Source: Rhodothermales bacterium
GTDB lineage: Bacteria > Bacteroidota > Rhodothermia > Rhodothermales > JABDKH01
Direction of reading: 5' to 3'
Assembly (NCBI GenBank): GCA_013002345.1
Contig: JABDKH010000024.1
Coordinates: forward strand, 1-38,131
DNA: 38,131 nucleotides
The notes under the pieces were generated by a model. The model was given only the letters and a program-made list of their open reading frames with translations, searched no databases and was not told the origin of the DNA. Numbering within the stretch: the first letter of the stretch is position 1; each line of letters starts with the position of its first letter. Position numbers and translations under genes: made by a program. Of this stretch, positions 8,269 through 16,471 are shown in pieces.

Positions 8269-9339
8269 TCAATTGGTGGGATACCAGACGTATGAACCGA
8301 GTTTGTCGATGTAGCCGACATTCTCGGACTCGGAGTTGCCGGTGAACACGCGCGCAACGCCTCCTTCGAAGTCCTCGGCTCTGTAGAATTCACGGTCGAT
8401 TGCAATGGTGCCGCTCTTTTGACCGATATAGGTCCACCTGTTGTTGAATCTCACGGCCGCATAACCCTCCGAGAACGGCCGCGCTTCACGGAACTGCATG
8501 GGGATGACCGTACGGCCGGCCTTATCGATATATCCGACAAGTTCGCCTCGAACTGCCGCCAGTCCATCGGAGAACTGCGCCGCCGATTCGTACTGTGGCG
8601 AGATTGCGGGTGAACCATTGCGATCCAGATAACCCCATCCATTGGATGTCGCAAACGCGGCGAGACCTTCCGAGAAGTCGCCGGCGAATTCGATGGCGAA
8701 CGACGGATCGATCGTGACAGCACCGGTGGTATTGATATAGATCCAGCCGTCCACGCCCTCGACGGCGGCCATTCCGTCAGAGAAGGATCGCGCGTCCGCG
8801 TAGGTGGGCGGCACGACCATTGTGCCGTTTGTTGAAACGAAGCCCCACTGCCCGCTCACGCGCACCGCCGCGTAGCCCTCGGAGAACGGTTTGGCCAGAT
8901 CAAACTGAGCCGGAATGACTTCGTTACCGAAAATGTCAATGAAGCCGTACTGGGCCGCGAGGTCAGATCCGCGTACGGCGGCCAGGCCCTCCGAGAAGCG
9001 ACCGGCAATGCGATACTGGGGCGCCACGGCTACGTTGCCGCCCTCGTCGATATATCCCCAGTCGAGTCCGACCTGAACGGCAGCCCGCCCCTCTGAGAAA
9101 TCGTCTGCGCCGTCGTAGGCCGGGACAACAGCAATCCGACCCTCGCTTGACACAAAGCCCCACTGCCCGTCAATCTCGACGGGGTGCATTTTAGAGTTGA
9201 CACGGGCCTCCTCGCTGCCACCTCCGATGAAGTCGCACGAGGCGAACATGAGTGCGGGGGCGACCATCGCCCAGGCGACGAGCCGGGCCATGGGGAGCGA
9301 GATTGCAAAGATGTTTCGTGACATGGTTGTCGTGGCCAT
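8269..9339 (-). CDS. WG-repeat lipoprotein (copy 2)
   Basis: This is a tandem paralogue of the preceding WG-repeat lipoprotein and nearly the same size (356 residues). About nine WG units can be read, such as QWGFVSSEGRIAVVPAY, DWGYIDEGGNVAVAPQY, QWGFVSTNGTMVVPPTY and LVGYIDKAGRTVIPMQF, and it also ends in a half unit with YVWYPTN. The signal peptide runs to a lipobox FASC with Cys35, again followed by Asp at +2. Starts at 9339 (ATG GCC) and 9324 (ATG TCA) both work; a TTG at 9369 would overlap the DUF1501 stop. It begins about 20 bases after the DUF1501 gene, so it is part of that operon. Likely surface or periplasmic; whether it is an adaptor, a receptor or a substrate for the DUF1501/DUF1800 pair cannot be read from the sequence. 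Confidence 0.88.
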   Translation of the reverse strand: MATTTMSRNIFAISLPMARLVAWAMVAPALMFASCDFIGGGSEEARVNSKMHPVEIDGQWGFVSSEGRIAVVPAYDGADDFSEGRAAVQVGLDWGYIDEGGNVAVAPQYRIAGRFSEGLAAVRGSDLAAQYGFIDIFGNEVIPAQFDLAKPFSEGYAAVRVSGQWGFVSTNGTMVVPPTYADARSFSDGMAAVEGVDGWIYINTTGAVTIDPSFAIEFAGDFSEGLAAFATSNGWGYLDRNGSPAISPQYESAAQFSDGLAAVRGELVGYIDKAGRTVIPMQFREARPFSEGYAAVRFNNRWTYIGQKSGTIAIDREFYRAEDFEGGVARVFTGNSESENVGYIDKLGSYVWYPTN

Positions 9340-9358
9340 CGGTGGTGGTGAGGGTGGG

Positions 9359-10999
9359 TTACTTCGCAAGGATCATCTTCCGATTCAGCACGCTTGAGCC
9401 TGTCTGCAGCTGGTAGAGATACGTGCCGGAAGGAAGTGCGTCGGCATGGAAGTCGATCGCATGACTCCCGGACGCGACGGTTCGATCAATGAGCGTCGTC
9501 ACGCGACGTCCTTCGATGTCGTAGACCGTCAGCCTGACGTGAGCGCTGGCCGGCAGATCGAAACGAATCTGGGTGCTTGGATTGAACGGGTTCGGGTAGT
9601 TCTGGTGCAGCTCGAACGATCGGGGAACCACGGGGTCGTCGACTCCAACCGAGGCTCGGTTCTCCACGAAATCGAGGCGTGAAAACGTGCCGCCCAGTAC
9701 GGTGTCGACAACGTCGCCCTCCAGCCCCAGCCAGTCCTGCATGAGGGTGGAGTACACGGCCCGATAGTCGGTTGTATACCTGGGGTCGCCACCATAGAGG
9801 TCGAGGAGGTCGGACTGGGTGCCGTAGAGACCACCGGCTAGACCCGCCCCGAAGAGCATCATAGGCGCGCCGGCGCCGTGGTCCGTACCACCGGAGCCGT
9901 TCTCGCGAAGCGTGCGCCCGAACTCAGAGAACGTCATGACGACGACACGTTGGTCGAGCCCATCCTGCTCGAGGTCAGCCATGAAAGCGGCCACGGACTG
10001 AGCAATGTCACCGAGTAGTGACGCATGCCCACCCTGCGGTCCGCCCTGGTTGGAATGGGTGTCGAACCCACCCCTGGATACGGTGTAGAGATTGGTCGGA
10101 AGTCCGCCACGAAGCATCCGTGCGATGACGGCCAGCGACGAGGAGAGTCCGCTGTCCGGATAGCCGGAGAGGTTGCTGCCGGCCTGGGTAGCATTTTGCA
10201 CAGACTCGACATAGCGGAACGAAGCGTTCGTCACGCTGCGGATGTATGCAAGCTCGTCGCCGTAGAGGGTAGCCGGCACATTCTCCGTGTCGTAGAAGCC
10301 ACCTTGCTCCACAAATCTGTCGAGATCACTCGCGTCACTAAACGTAACCGCCAGGTTGCCCGAGCTACTCTGGAATAGCGTCGCCGGCCCGCCGACGCGA
10401 ACCGCCAGCGGATAGTCCAGTGGATTCGAAAAGAAGTTCGGATTCTCGTTGATCAGATAGCGTGCAAGCCAACCCGTGCTCTCGGGTGCCCCCTGATCGC
10501 GACCGGTTGACCAGTTTACCGTGCCCTCAAAGTGGCTGCGCGTTTGATTCTCGTATCCAACGTTGTGAACCACTGCCATCCGACCATCCATCCACAGATT
10601 CTCAAGCGGACTCATCGCCGGGTGCAGTCCCGTTTCGTTGTCGAGCAGGACGGCCGAGCTCTTTGGGATGGCGATCGTCGGACGGTTGTTGTAGTAGATG
10701 TCATTCTCGACGGGCACGACCATGTTGAGGCCGTCGTTGCCGCCATTCATCTGGATCAGAATCAGAATCCGATCTGATCCTGACTGCTGCAGTGCGCCGA
10801 GCAGTCGTGACTGTCCGAATGCACGGACGGTGTGGTTCCCGACGGTCAGGACGGTACCTGCAGCCGCGAGGCCCATCCGCGTCAGGAAGTCGCGCCTTGA
10901 CCAGGCCGCATGATCCTGTTCGTGCGCATGGCCGTGGTGCAGGCAGGCGCCGTGACGATGGCCGCCTTGCCGCAAAATATCTCTTTCACGTTTCGTCAT
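9359..10999 (-). CDS. DUF1501 protein with Tat-like signal and T9SS-type sorting domain (copy 2)
   Basis: This is the second DUF1501 protein, 546 residues from the ATG at 10999. A start at 11059 would overlap the DUF1800 stop at 11031. It has the same order as copy 1: Cys/His prefix (CLHHGHAHEQDH, 19-30), twin arginine (WSRRDFLTRMG, 33-43), the body with LIQMNGGNDGLNMVVPVEN, GGFDTHSNQGGP and MTFSEFGRTLRENGSGGTDHG, then a textbook sorting domain with NYPNPFNPSTQIRFDL, VYDIEGRRV and LPSGTYLYQL. The end motif LNRKMILAK matches the conserved terminal lysine-rich strand of such domains. Export first by Tat and then across the outer membrane is the simplest reading. The two DUF1501 copies are most alike at the nucleophile-like region LNGGNDGLN and the SEFGR-GSGGTDHG block. 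Confidence 0.92.
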   Translation of the reverse strand: MTKRERDILRQGGHRHGACLHHGHAHEQDHAAWSRRDFLTRMGLAAAGTVLTVGNHTVRAFGQSRLLGALQQSGSDRILILIQMNGGNDGLNMVVPVENDIYYNNRPTIAIPKSSAVLLDNETGLHPAMSPLENLWMDGRMAVVHNVGYENQTRSHFEGTVNWSTGRDQGAPESTGWLARYLINENPNFFSNPLDYPLAVRVGGPATLFQSSSGNLAVTFSDASDLDRFVEQGGFYDTENVPATLYGDELAYIRSVTNASFRYVESVQNATQAGSNLSGYPDSGLSSSLAVIARMLRGGLPTNLYTVSRGGFDTHSNQGGPQGGHASLLGDIAQSVAAFMADLEQDGLDQRVVVMTFSEFGRTLRENGSGGTDHGAGAPMMLFGAGLAGGLYGTQSDLLDLYGGDPRYTTDYRAVYSTLMQDWLGLEGDVVDTVLGGTFSRLDFVENRASVGVDDPVVPRSFELHQNYPNPFNPSTQIRFDLPASAHVRLTVYDIEGRRVTTLIDRTVASGSHAIDFHADALPSGTYLYQLQTGSSVLNRKMILAK

Positions 11000-11030
11000 G
11001 TTGAAAGTGTCTGAATGACTCCGGTCAGGA

Positions 11031-12659
11031 CTAGGTGAGCTGATAGGCAGGCAATGCAATCAGATAACCGAGATAGGCACGAAGCAGGCTGCGTGCTTCC
11101 TCGACCCGTGGGTTGCTATCGTCGATGATGATCGGCCACTCGTGATACGGCGTGCTGTCCAACAGCAGCTTGACGAGGTTTTGCTCGTGCGCGGGTGCGT
11201 TCACCACGTAGCCCGGCAGCAGCGAAGGGTCGCCTGCAAACGGCTCCGAAACCTCGCGAATTCCCGTTTCCGACAATGGAAGCGGGATCAGAACTGTCGC
11301 GAGATCGATGGCGATCCGGTACGGGTCAGAGGGGTCGGAAACCTTGGAAACGAGCTCGAATGGATCATAGCTTGCACCATTCCGCTGGTACAGGACGTCG
11401 CTGGCGACGGTCCAGCGGTCCGGCAGGGTGCTGGTCGTCAGCCAGGTGTGATGTCCGGGGTTGCCGCTTGCATCCGGCGGGTTCAGTCCGGGCCAGCCCG
11501 CCACGTTCGGCGGATTGAGAAGCTCCTGTCCGAGGTTGATCGCGCTAAGCACTTCTCGCAGTTCCTCCCATAGCGCCTGGGTCGGCACCACTTCCACTTC
11601 GCGAAGAAATCCGAGGACAAATTCAACCGGACTCTTAATCCGAGCTCCGATAACCGTCGCACGATAAAAGTGCTCGCTCTTCAACACCTTGCGCAATACG
11701 GGCGCGACTTCGAAGTCCGCTGCAATGAGCTCGGACGCGATATCGGCCACAACGGTGTCGTCGGGAATCGCGTGTACAAAGAACGTGTACAGTTTTCTCG
11801 CGATGTAGTGGGCGATGGCGGGCGTCCGCTCCTCGAATATGATGTCGATGACGTCGTCGTACTTGAACGCTCCGGTGCGGCCGAAAAATGTCTTGGCCCC
11901 GCCGTCGTGCAATGACGGGTCGAACGAGGTCGTCCGGTTCTGTGTCACCGCCCATCCGGTAAGCGCACGGGCGATCTCCTTGATGTCTTCCTCGGAATAG
12001 TTCAGTTCGCCTGACGGTCCATACTGGCTCATCGTGAAGAGCTCGAGCAGCTCGCGCGCAAAGTTTTCGTTGGCCTGTCCGACCCTGTTGAGATAGCCAT
12101 CCAGGTACAGATGCATCGATGCGTTGAGGCCGGTCCGCCGAACCAGTTCACGGTAGTTACCGACTGCGTTCTGGCGAAGCAGCTTGTAGTAGTCGTACAT
12201 AATGTGTCCGACCGACAGCGACGTCTTGTTCTGATTGATACTCCATTGTGTCGGCAGATGGTTGTGCCAGAGCAAAGTCATCTTTTCGATGAGGCCGATG
12301 GTCCGCATGTCGTTGAACCACGACTTCTGCAGATCATAGATCTCATTGACGCCGGTGTTGGAGCCCGATGCGTACCACGACGGAGCTTCGGGCAGGGGAG
12401 ATGCGATTGCTTCGTTGACGAGTCGATCGACAGCGGCGCCAACGCTGCCGTCGTTGAGCGCGCGGTCGACGTCACGCTTCAGTGCGCCGAATCCTGTGCG
12501 TGCGACGAGGTGTCGTGCCTGCACCCTGGTCCACGATCCCGAATAAGGGGCGAGCGATAGGGAGCCGGATGAGGCTGTGGTGGCCGTACCGGTCGGAGCG
12601 TACGTCGTTTTTCTCGACATATGAGCGATTCGATCGACTTGATGGTGTGCCCCCGACAT
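11031..12659 (-). CDS. DUF1800 family protein (copy 2)
   Basis: This is the second DUF1800 protein and the first gene of the four-gene run DUF1800-DUF1501-WG-WG. In the 542-residue form, visible marks are HLVARTGFGAL (50-60), WHNHL (131-135), ENFARELLELFTMSQ (198-212), IKEIARALTGWAV, LKSEHFYRA and PPNVAGWPG followed by GHHTWLTTSTL. Relative to copy 1 it has an insertion between AGWPG and GHHTW and a longer Ser/Thr/Ala-rich N-terminus without a clear signal peptide. Starts at 12659 (ATG, directly after a GTG) and 12620 (ATG TCG AGA) are both possible. The function of the family is unknown; the fixed pairing with DUF1501 suggests that the two act together. Confidence 0.9.
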   Translation of the reverse strand: MSGAHHQVDRIAHMSRKTTYAPTGTATTASSGSLSLAPYSGSWTRVQARHLVARTGFGALKRDVDRALNDGSVGAAVDRLVNEAIASPLPEAPSWYASGSNTGVNEIYDLQKSWFNDMRTIGLIEKMTLLWHNHLPTQWSINQNKTSLSVGHIMYDYYKLLRQNAVGNYRELVRRTGLNASMHLYLDGYLNRVGQANENFARELLELFTMSQYGPSGELNYSEEDIKEIARALTGWAVTQNRTTSFDPSLHDGGAKTFFGRTGAFKYDDVIDIIFEERTPAIAHYIARKLYTFFVHAIPDDTVVADIASELIAADFEVAPVLRKVLKSEHFYRATVIGARIKSPVEFVLGFLREVEVVPTQALWEELREVLSAINLGQELLNPPNVAGWPGLNPPDASGNPGHHTWLTTSTLPDRWTVASDVLYQRNGASYDPFELVSKVSDPSDPYRIAIDLATVLIPLPLSETGIREVSEPFAGDPSLLPGYVVNAPAHEQNLVKLLLDSTPYHEWPIIIDDSNPRVEEARSLLRAYLGYLIALPAYQLT

Positions 12660-12815
12660 CACCAGACGACCGCCGCCATGACGAGTGGTCGCGTTCAGGA
12701 TCGAGCCTGATCGCGGCCGGCGCTGGAACAGGGATAGTGGTTGGGCTAGTGGGAGGGATCGACGGGCGGCGCCATCGATTTAAATGGCACGTCAGGCGGC
12801 CAGGGGGAATCCGGG

Positions 12816-12863
12816 TCTCCTGAACACAGGAGAGGGCCTGATCCCTGGAGAGGGCCAGGCCCT
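12816..12863. repeat. Two consecutive hairpins in the serS / DUF1800 gap
   Basis: The 227-base gap holds a perfect 7-bp inverted repeat, TCTCCTG / CAGGAGA with loop AACA (12816-12833), and directly next to it AGGGCCTG / CAGGCCCT (12833-12840 and 12856-12863). A short direct repeat, GGAGAGGGCC, occurs in both. There is no T-run on either strand, so this is not a canonical intrinsic terminator. It lies downstream of serS and in the probable leader of the DUF1800-DUF1501-WG operon, so it could serve either. Confidence 0.4.
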
Positions 12864-12886
12864 GCAAATACTTGTGCACCAGCGGT

Positions 12887-14167
12887 TCAGTCGATTAACG
12901 ATCCGCCGAAGTAGGGTTGAAGAACGGGCGGCACGTCGATGGTGCCGTCGGAACGTTGATTGTTCTCCAGGATGGCGGCAACGGTGCGCGGAAGTGCGAG
13001 GGCGCTCCCATTCAGTGTGTGGACGAAGTCCACCTTTTTCTCACCCGCGGGCCGATATCGCGTCCGCGTTCGTCGGGCCTGGAAGGCTTCAAGATTTGAA
13101 ATCGACGAGACCTCGAGCCATCGCTCCTGACCTGCACTCCAGATCTCCAGGTCGTATTTCTTGGCCTGGCTGAATCCCATGTCACCCGTGCACATCAGGA
13201 GTCGCCGGAAGGGCAGCCCAAGCCGTTCAATCGCTCTCTCCGCATCCGACGTCATCGCCTCGAGCGCATCGTAGCTGCGGTCGGGGTGAGTAAACTGGAC
13301 GAGCTCGACCTTATCGAACTGGTGCAGTCGATTGAGTCCGCGGACGTGCTTGCCGTACGAGCCGGCCTCTCGTCGAAAGCAGGCCGAGTACGCACAAAAC
13401 TTGATGGGCAGATCGGCTTCCGCGACGATCTCGTCGCGCAGGAAGTTCGTAACGGGTATCTCTGAAGTCGGAATGAGGTAGAGTTCGTCACGAACGATTT
13501 CGTACATCATGTCTTCCTTGTCGGGAAGCTGTCCTGTACCGGTCGCGGATGCCGCGTTTACTACGAGAGGAGGCTGAATTTCTCGATAGCCGCCTTCGGA
13601 CACGGCAAGGTCTAGGAAGAACGATACCAGAGCGCGCTGCAATCGTGCCCCTGCGCCGACGTAGAAAGGAAATCCGGCGCCCGCGACCTTCGATCCCCGC
13701 TCGAAATCAACGATCTCCAGTGCAGCGGCCAGATCCCAGTGCATCCGGGGTTTGAAATCGAAGGTCGGTTTGACTCCCTGCTCCGACAGCACCTGGTTTT
13801 CGTCGGCCGAGGTGCCTCTGGGCACCGACGCATGGGGGACGTTTGGAAGCTCCAGCATGAGAGATTCGACAAGTGCTTCCGTCGCTCGAGACGACTCCTC
13901 CAGCTCCTGCACCTGCTTCTTCAGTTCGGCCGTTTCTGCTATCAGGCGCTGTGCCTCTTCCTTGCGCCCATCGCGCATGTGGGTCCCGATCTCCCGCGAC
14001 ACCTCGTTTGACCGCGCCTGCAGCTTCTGGAGGGCACTGAGTTCCTCACGTCGTCGGGCATCGGCTTCGAGCAGGTCGTCGACGATCTTCATGTCACCGT
14101 GTCCCTTGTCACGGATGGCTGATTTCGCGATGTCAGGATGCTCTCGAACCGCATTGAGATCGAGCAT
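12887..14167 (-). CDS. serS: Seryl-tRNA synthetase
   Basis: This enzyme charges tRNA-Ser with serine in the cytoplasm. At 426 residues it is the usual bacterial length. The N-terminal tRNA-binding coiled coil covers about 27-100 (rich in Glu, Lys, Arg and Gln). Class II motif 2 is FRREAGSYGKHVRGLNRLHQ (264-283), and motif 3 lies in NGSALALPRTVAAILENNQ (386-404). TSEIPVT at 234-240 and EVSSISNLEAFQARR at 352-366 are further family blocks. The C-terminus IDVPPVLQPYFGG is also typical. The start at 14167 gives the canonical MLDLNAVREHPD opening. It looks monocistronic, with an AT-rich upstream region. Confidence 0.98.
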   Translation of the reverse strand: MLDLNAVREHPDIAKSAIRDKGHGDMKIVDDLLEADARRREELSALQKLQARSNEVSREIGTHMRDGRKEEAQRLIAETAELKKQVQELEESSRATEALVESLMLELPNVPHASVPRGTSADENQVLSEQGVKPTFDFKPRMHWDLAAALEIVDFERGSKVAGAGFPFYVGAGARLQRALVSFFLDLAVSEGGYREIQPPLVVNAASATGTGQLPDKEDMMYEIVRDELYLIPTSEIPVTNFLRDEIVAEADLPIKFCAYSACFRREAGSYGKHVRGLNRLHQFDKVELVQFTHPDRSYDALEAMTSDAERAIERLGLPFRRLLMCTGDMGFSQAKKYDLEIWSAGQERWLEVSSISNLEAFQARRTRTRYRPAGEKKVDFVHTLNGSALALPRTVAAILENNQRSDGTIDVPPVLQPYFGGSLID

Positions 14168-14199
14168 GAACAGGACCTTATAGCTGATAAGTAGTATTA

Positions 14200-14228
14200 A
14201 ATAAAAGGTATAAGACTATGTACTGCAA
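14200..14228 (-). promoter_or_regulatory. Candidate serS promoter
   Basis: The stretch 14175-14222 is strikingly AT-rich against its GC-rich surroundings. On the minus strand, TTGCAG (14223-14228) and TTTATT (14200-14205) are separated by 17 bases, a weak match to a sigma-70-type -35/-10 pair about 33 bases before the serS start. A Bacteroidota-type -7 element (TACCTTTT) overlaps it. The matches are partial, so this is a suggestion only. Confidence 0.35.
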
Positions 14229-14289
14229 CCTGTGACAGTGATCGATCCGTCGTTGGCTCGACCGCGTATCGGGGCGCAGCTGACGCCAC

Positions 14290-15219
14290 TTATTTCTCTG
14301 TCGCAACCGAGGAATCTACCTGCTTTCGCAACGTTGTGAGCGCCTCCAGTACAGTGCGCGGTTTGTAGCCGAGTTCGGTTTCTGCCTTGAGGATGATAAA
14401 GCCTGTTTTCGGTGGACGTGGAGCAGGCTGCGTAAACGACCGGCTGTCCGCTCGCTCGATGAGCGCGGCATCAAGACCGAAGACATCCGCAACGCCTGTG
14501 GCGAAGTCGTAGATCGACATCATCTCACGCCCCGAAACATGAAACACGCCGGACTTCCCGAATCGCACTACACGCTCCACTCCGTTGGCGAGGTCGTCGA
14601 CAAACGTTGGAGTACGATGCTGATCTGTCACAACCCGAATTGTCTCTCCTGACGACAACTTGCCAGCCACCCACAGAGCAATGTTGTGTCGGCCAAGGTT
14701 TTCACCTGTACCGTAGACGAGGACTGTCCTGACAATCGCCCATCGATCGAGCCCGGCCCCGCGCACGACGTTCTCTGCCGCAAGTTTGGACTTTCCGTAG
14801 AAGTTCACAGGATTCGGGCGATCGGTTTCCCGATACGGTCCGCTTTCTCCGTCGAAAATAAAGTCCGTGGAAATCTGAATCAGTCGCGAGCCTCCAGCCA
14901 GGCAACACTTCGCCAGGTGTTCCACAGCATCGACATTCGCCCGCCAGCAGGCCTCCCTGTTTTCCTCGCACGCGTCTACCGCAGTCATTGCCGCGCAGTT
15001 AATCACAACGCCGGGCGTAAAGTCCGAAAACACGGCACGGACGGCGTCGTAATCGCAGATATCCATCGGCACATATCCACCGGATCCTCCGTGGAAACGT
15101 GCGGTCTCGTCTCTGCCCGTGGCGAGGACGTCATACTCGGGATAGCGACTCAGCAGTCGAACAAGCGACTGGCCGAGCATGCCGTTTGCCCCGGTAATGA
15201 GTGTTCGGTTGAAGAGCAT
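14290..15219 (-). CDS. SDR sugar-nucleotide reductase, RmlD/RfbD-like
   Basis: This is an extended short-chain dehydrogenase of the RmlD substrate-binding family (309 residues), which reduces dTDP-4-dehydrorhamnose with NAD(P)H. The cofactor motif is TGANGMLG (9-16); INCAAMTAVDACE lies at 73-85; the catalytic YxxxK is Tyr141/Lys145 in FYGKSKLAAE, preceded by ISTDFIFDG (116-124), which supplies the Ser/Thr. C-terminal blocks such as GVFHVSGREMMSIYDFA fit. No rmlA, rmlB or rmlC is near, so it could act on another nucleotide sugar. It starts 14 bases after the outer-membrane protein gene, so it is the last gene of a thioesterase - membrane protein - reductase run whose logic is not obvious. Confidence 0.85.
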   Translation of the reverse strand: MLFNRTLITGANGMLGQSLVRLLSRYPEYDVLATGRDETARFHGGSGGYVPMDICDYDAVRAVFSDFTPGVVINCAAMTAVDACEENREACWRANVDAVEHLAKCCLAGGSRLIQISTDFIFDGESGPYRETDRPNPVNFYGKSKLAAENVVRGAGLDRWAIVRTVLVYGTGENLGRHNIALWVAGKLSSGETIRVVTDQHRTPTFVDDLANGVERVVRFGKSGVFHVSGREMMSIYDFATGVADVFGLDAALIERADSRSFTQPAPRPPKTGFIILKAETELGYKPRTVLEALTTLRKQVDSSVATEK

Positions 15220-15233
15220 CCGGCGTATATCGG

Positions 15234-15770
15234 TTACGGGTAGAAACGCAGGCCAATGCCGCCGCTGAGATGCAAGCCCGGGTCAGGAAAGACCCGGAAC
15301 CATGGCGTCAATCCGAGAAAAACCTCGAACCTCTCGGTGAAGAAGTTCACTCCGAAATCGCCACTGATGCCCGCCACAACTTCCGCATTGTTCGAGCCAC
15401 TTTCTTTGAAGCCCACGATCAAGCCGGGACCGAGATAGTAGTTCAGAGGTGAGTCTTCGAGCGCGTGTTCGTGCAAGGCGTGGGCATTGACATAGAAGAA
15501 GTCATCGAGGTCCCAGGCGACCAGAAAGCTGTACGCTTTCGCAGCTTTGAGAATACCGTCGCGCTCAATGTTACGCCGATATACTTTGACAGTGATTCCG
15601 CTGGGATCGCCAACCTGGCCGCCGATACCGACTCGACCTTCAGGCTCATGCTGATCGTAGTCCGGTGCCACAGCTAGCTCATCGGGCGCGCTCATGGTCT
15701 GGGCCGTTGCGGGTATAACCAGTAGTAGGGCCGTGCATGCCATCACGAAAATCTTGGCAATCTTCGACAT
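15234..15770 (-). CDS. Secreted, probable outer-membrane beta-barrel protein
   Basis: I do not recognise a named family. The 178-residue product has a clear signal peptide (SKIAKIFVMACTALLLVIPA, cleavage likely after TAQ near 24). The mature part alternates polar and hydrophobic residues with many glycines (RVGIGGQVGDPSGITVKVY, YYLGPGLIVGFKE, LSGGIGLRFYP) and ends in an aromatic strand, which suggests a small eight-stranded barrel. The ATG at 15770 is preceded by AGGTGG and was chosen over 15851, which would add 27 residues before the signal. It sits between the thioesterase (31 bases upstream) and the RmlD-like gene. Role unknown. Confidence 0.7.
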   Translation of the reverse strand: MSKIAKIFVMACTALLLVIPATAQTMSAPDELAVAPDYDQHEPEGRVGIGGQVGDPSGITVKVYRRNIERDGILKAAKAYSFLVAWDLDDFFYVNAHALHEHALEDSPLNYYLGPGLIVGFKESGSNNAEVVAGISGDFGVNFFTERFEVFLGLTPWFRVFPDPGLHLSGGIGLRFYP

Positions 15771-15801
15771 CTTGTAGCCACCTGTGGGTTGGGGCGGCGG
15801 T

Positions 15802-16323
15802 TTAGCTCTTGAGTTTGGAGAAGGGTGTCCGGTCATCCAGGTACTTCGCATCTTTCATGTCCAGACGGCCTGCCAGAATCAGTCTCAATTCCCGTCGTCG
15901 CGCTGCCTCGTCGAATGCTTCGCGCTCTTCGTCCGTCTCGGCTACGATGGGTGGCGCCGCAACAGCGTGCAGATCTTCATCCACGGCAACAAATGTGTAG
16001 TACGCACGGTTCGAGGCCCGCTTTTCCTGCGTACGCGGATTCTCTGCCCATACGTTGATCTCGACTTCCATCGACGTTCTAAACGCTCGGTTAACCTGGC
16101 TTTCAAGCGTCACAATTTCTCCGAGCCGGATGGGCGAATGGAACTCCACGTTATCAACGGCAGCAGTTACGCACACACGATTTGTGTGGCGCTGCGCCGA
16201 GATGGCCGCGCAAATATCCATCAAGTGGAGCAAGCGGCCACCCATCAGGTTTCCGAGCGTGTTGGTGTCGTTCGGCAAAACGATTTCGCTCATCACGCTT
16301 CGAGAAGCAGCGACTGTCTTCAC
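15802..16323 (-). CDS. Acyl-CoA thioesterase, hotdog fold (YciA/BFIT-like)
   Basis: This enzyme hydrolyses acyl-CoA thioesters in the cytoplasm. In its 173 residues the hotdog motif is plain: VLPNDTNTLGNLMGGRLLHL (15-34) holds the conserved Asn-Asp loop and the Gly-Gly start of the central helix, followed by VTAAVDNVEFHSPIRLGEIV and the NRAYYTFVAVD strand. This is the arrangement of broad-range and medium/long-chain acyl-CoA thioesterases of the YciA and BFIT type. The C-terminal 50 residues are charged (ETDEEREAFDEAARRRELR) and may help oligomerisation. It is the first gene of the run towards 14290. Chain-length preference cannot be told. Confidence 0.88.
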   Translation of the reverse strand: MKTVAASRSVMSEIVLPNDTNTLGNLMGGRLLHLMDICAAISAQRHTNRVCVTAAVDNVEFHSPIRLGEIVTLESQVNRAFRTSMEVEINVWAENPRTQEKRASNRAYYTFVAVDEDLHAVAAPPIVAETDEEREAFDEAARRRELRLILAGRLDMKDAKYLDDRTPFSKLKS

Positions 16324-16471
16324 GATCGATCCTTGTCTCTGGTGTCACGGGAAATGCTCCTTCATCAAGACGACCGGTTGTTTATGGACCGGTACCGAAG
16401 CGAGCAAGTGGGACGACAATATACGATGACCGGGGTTCATGCCGCGCGTGGCCGGAGGTGCGGACAACGCA

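Noticed and set aside
3857-12659. Reading the DUF1800/DUF1501 duplication as a recent tandem duplication or mobile element
   Set aside because: The copies differ throughout outside the key motifs, and no terminal repeats, integrase or transposase are present, so the duplication is old and not mobile by any visible means.
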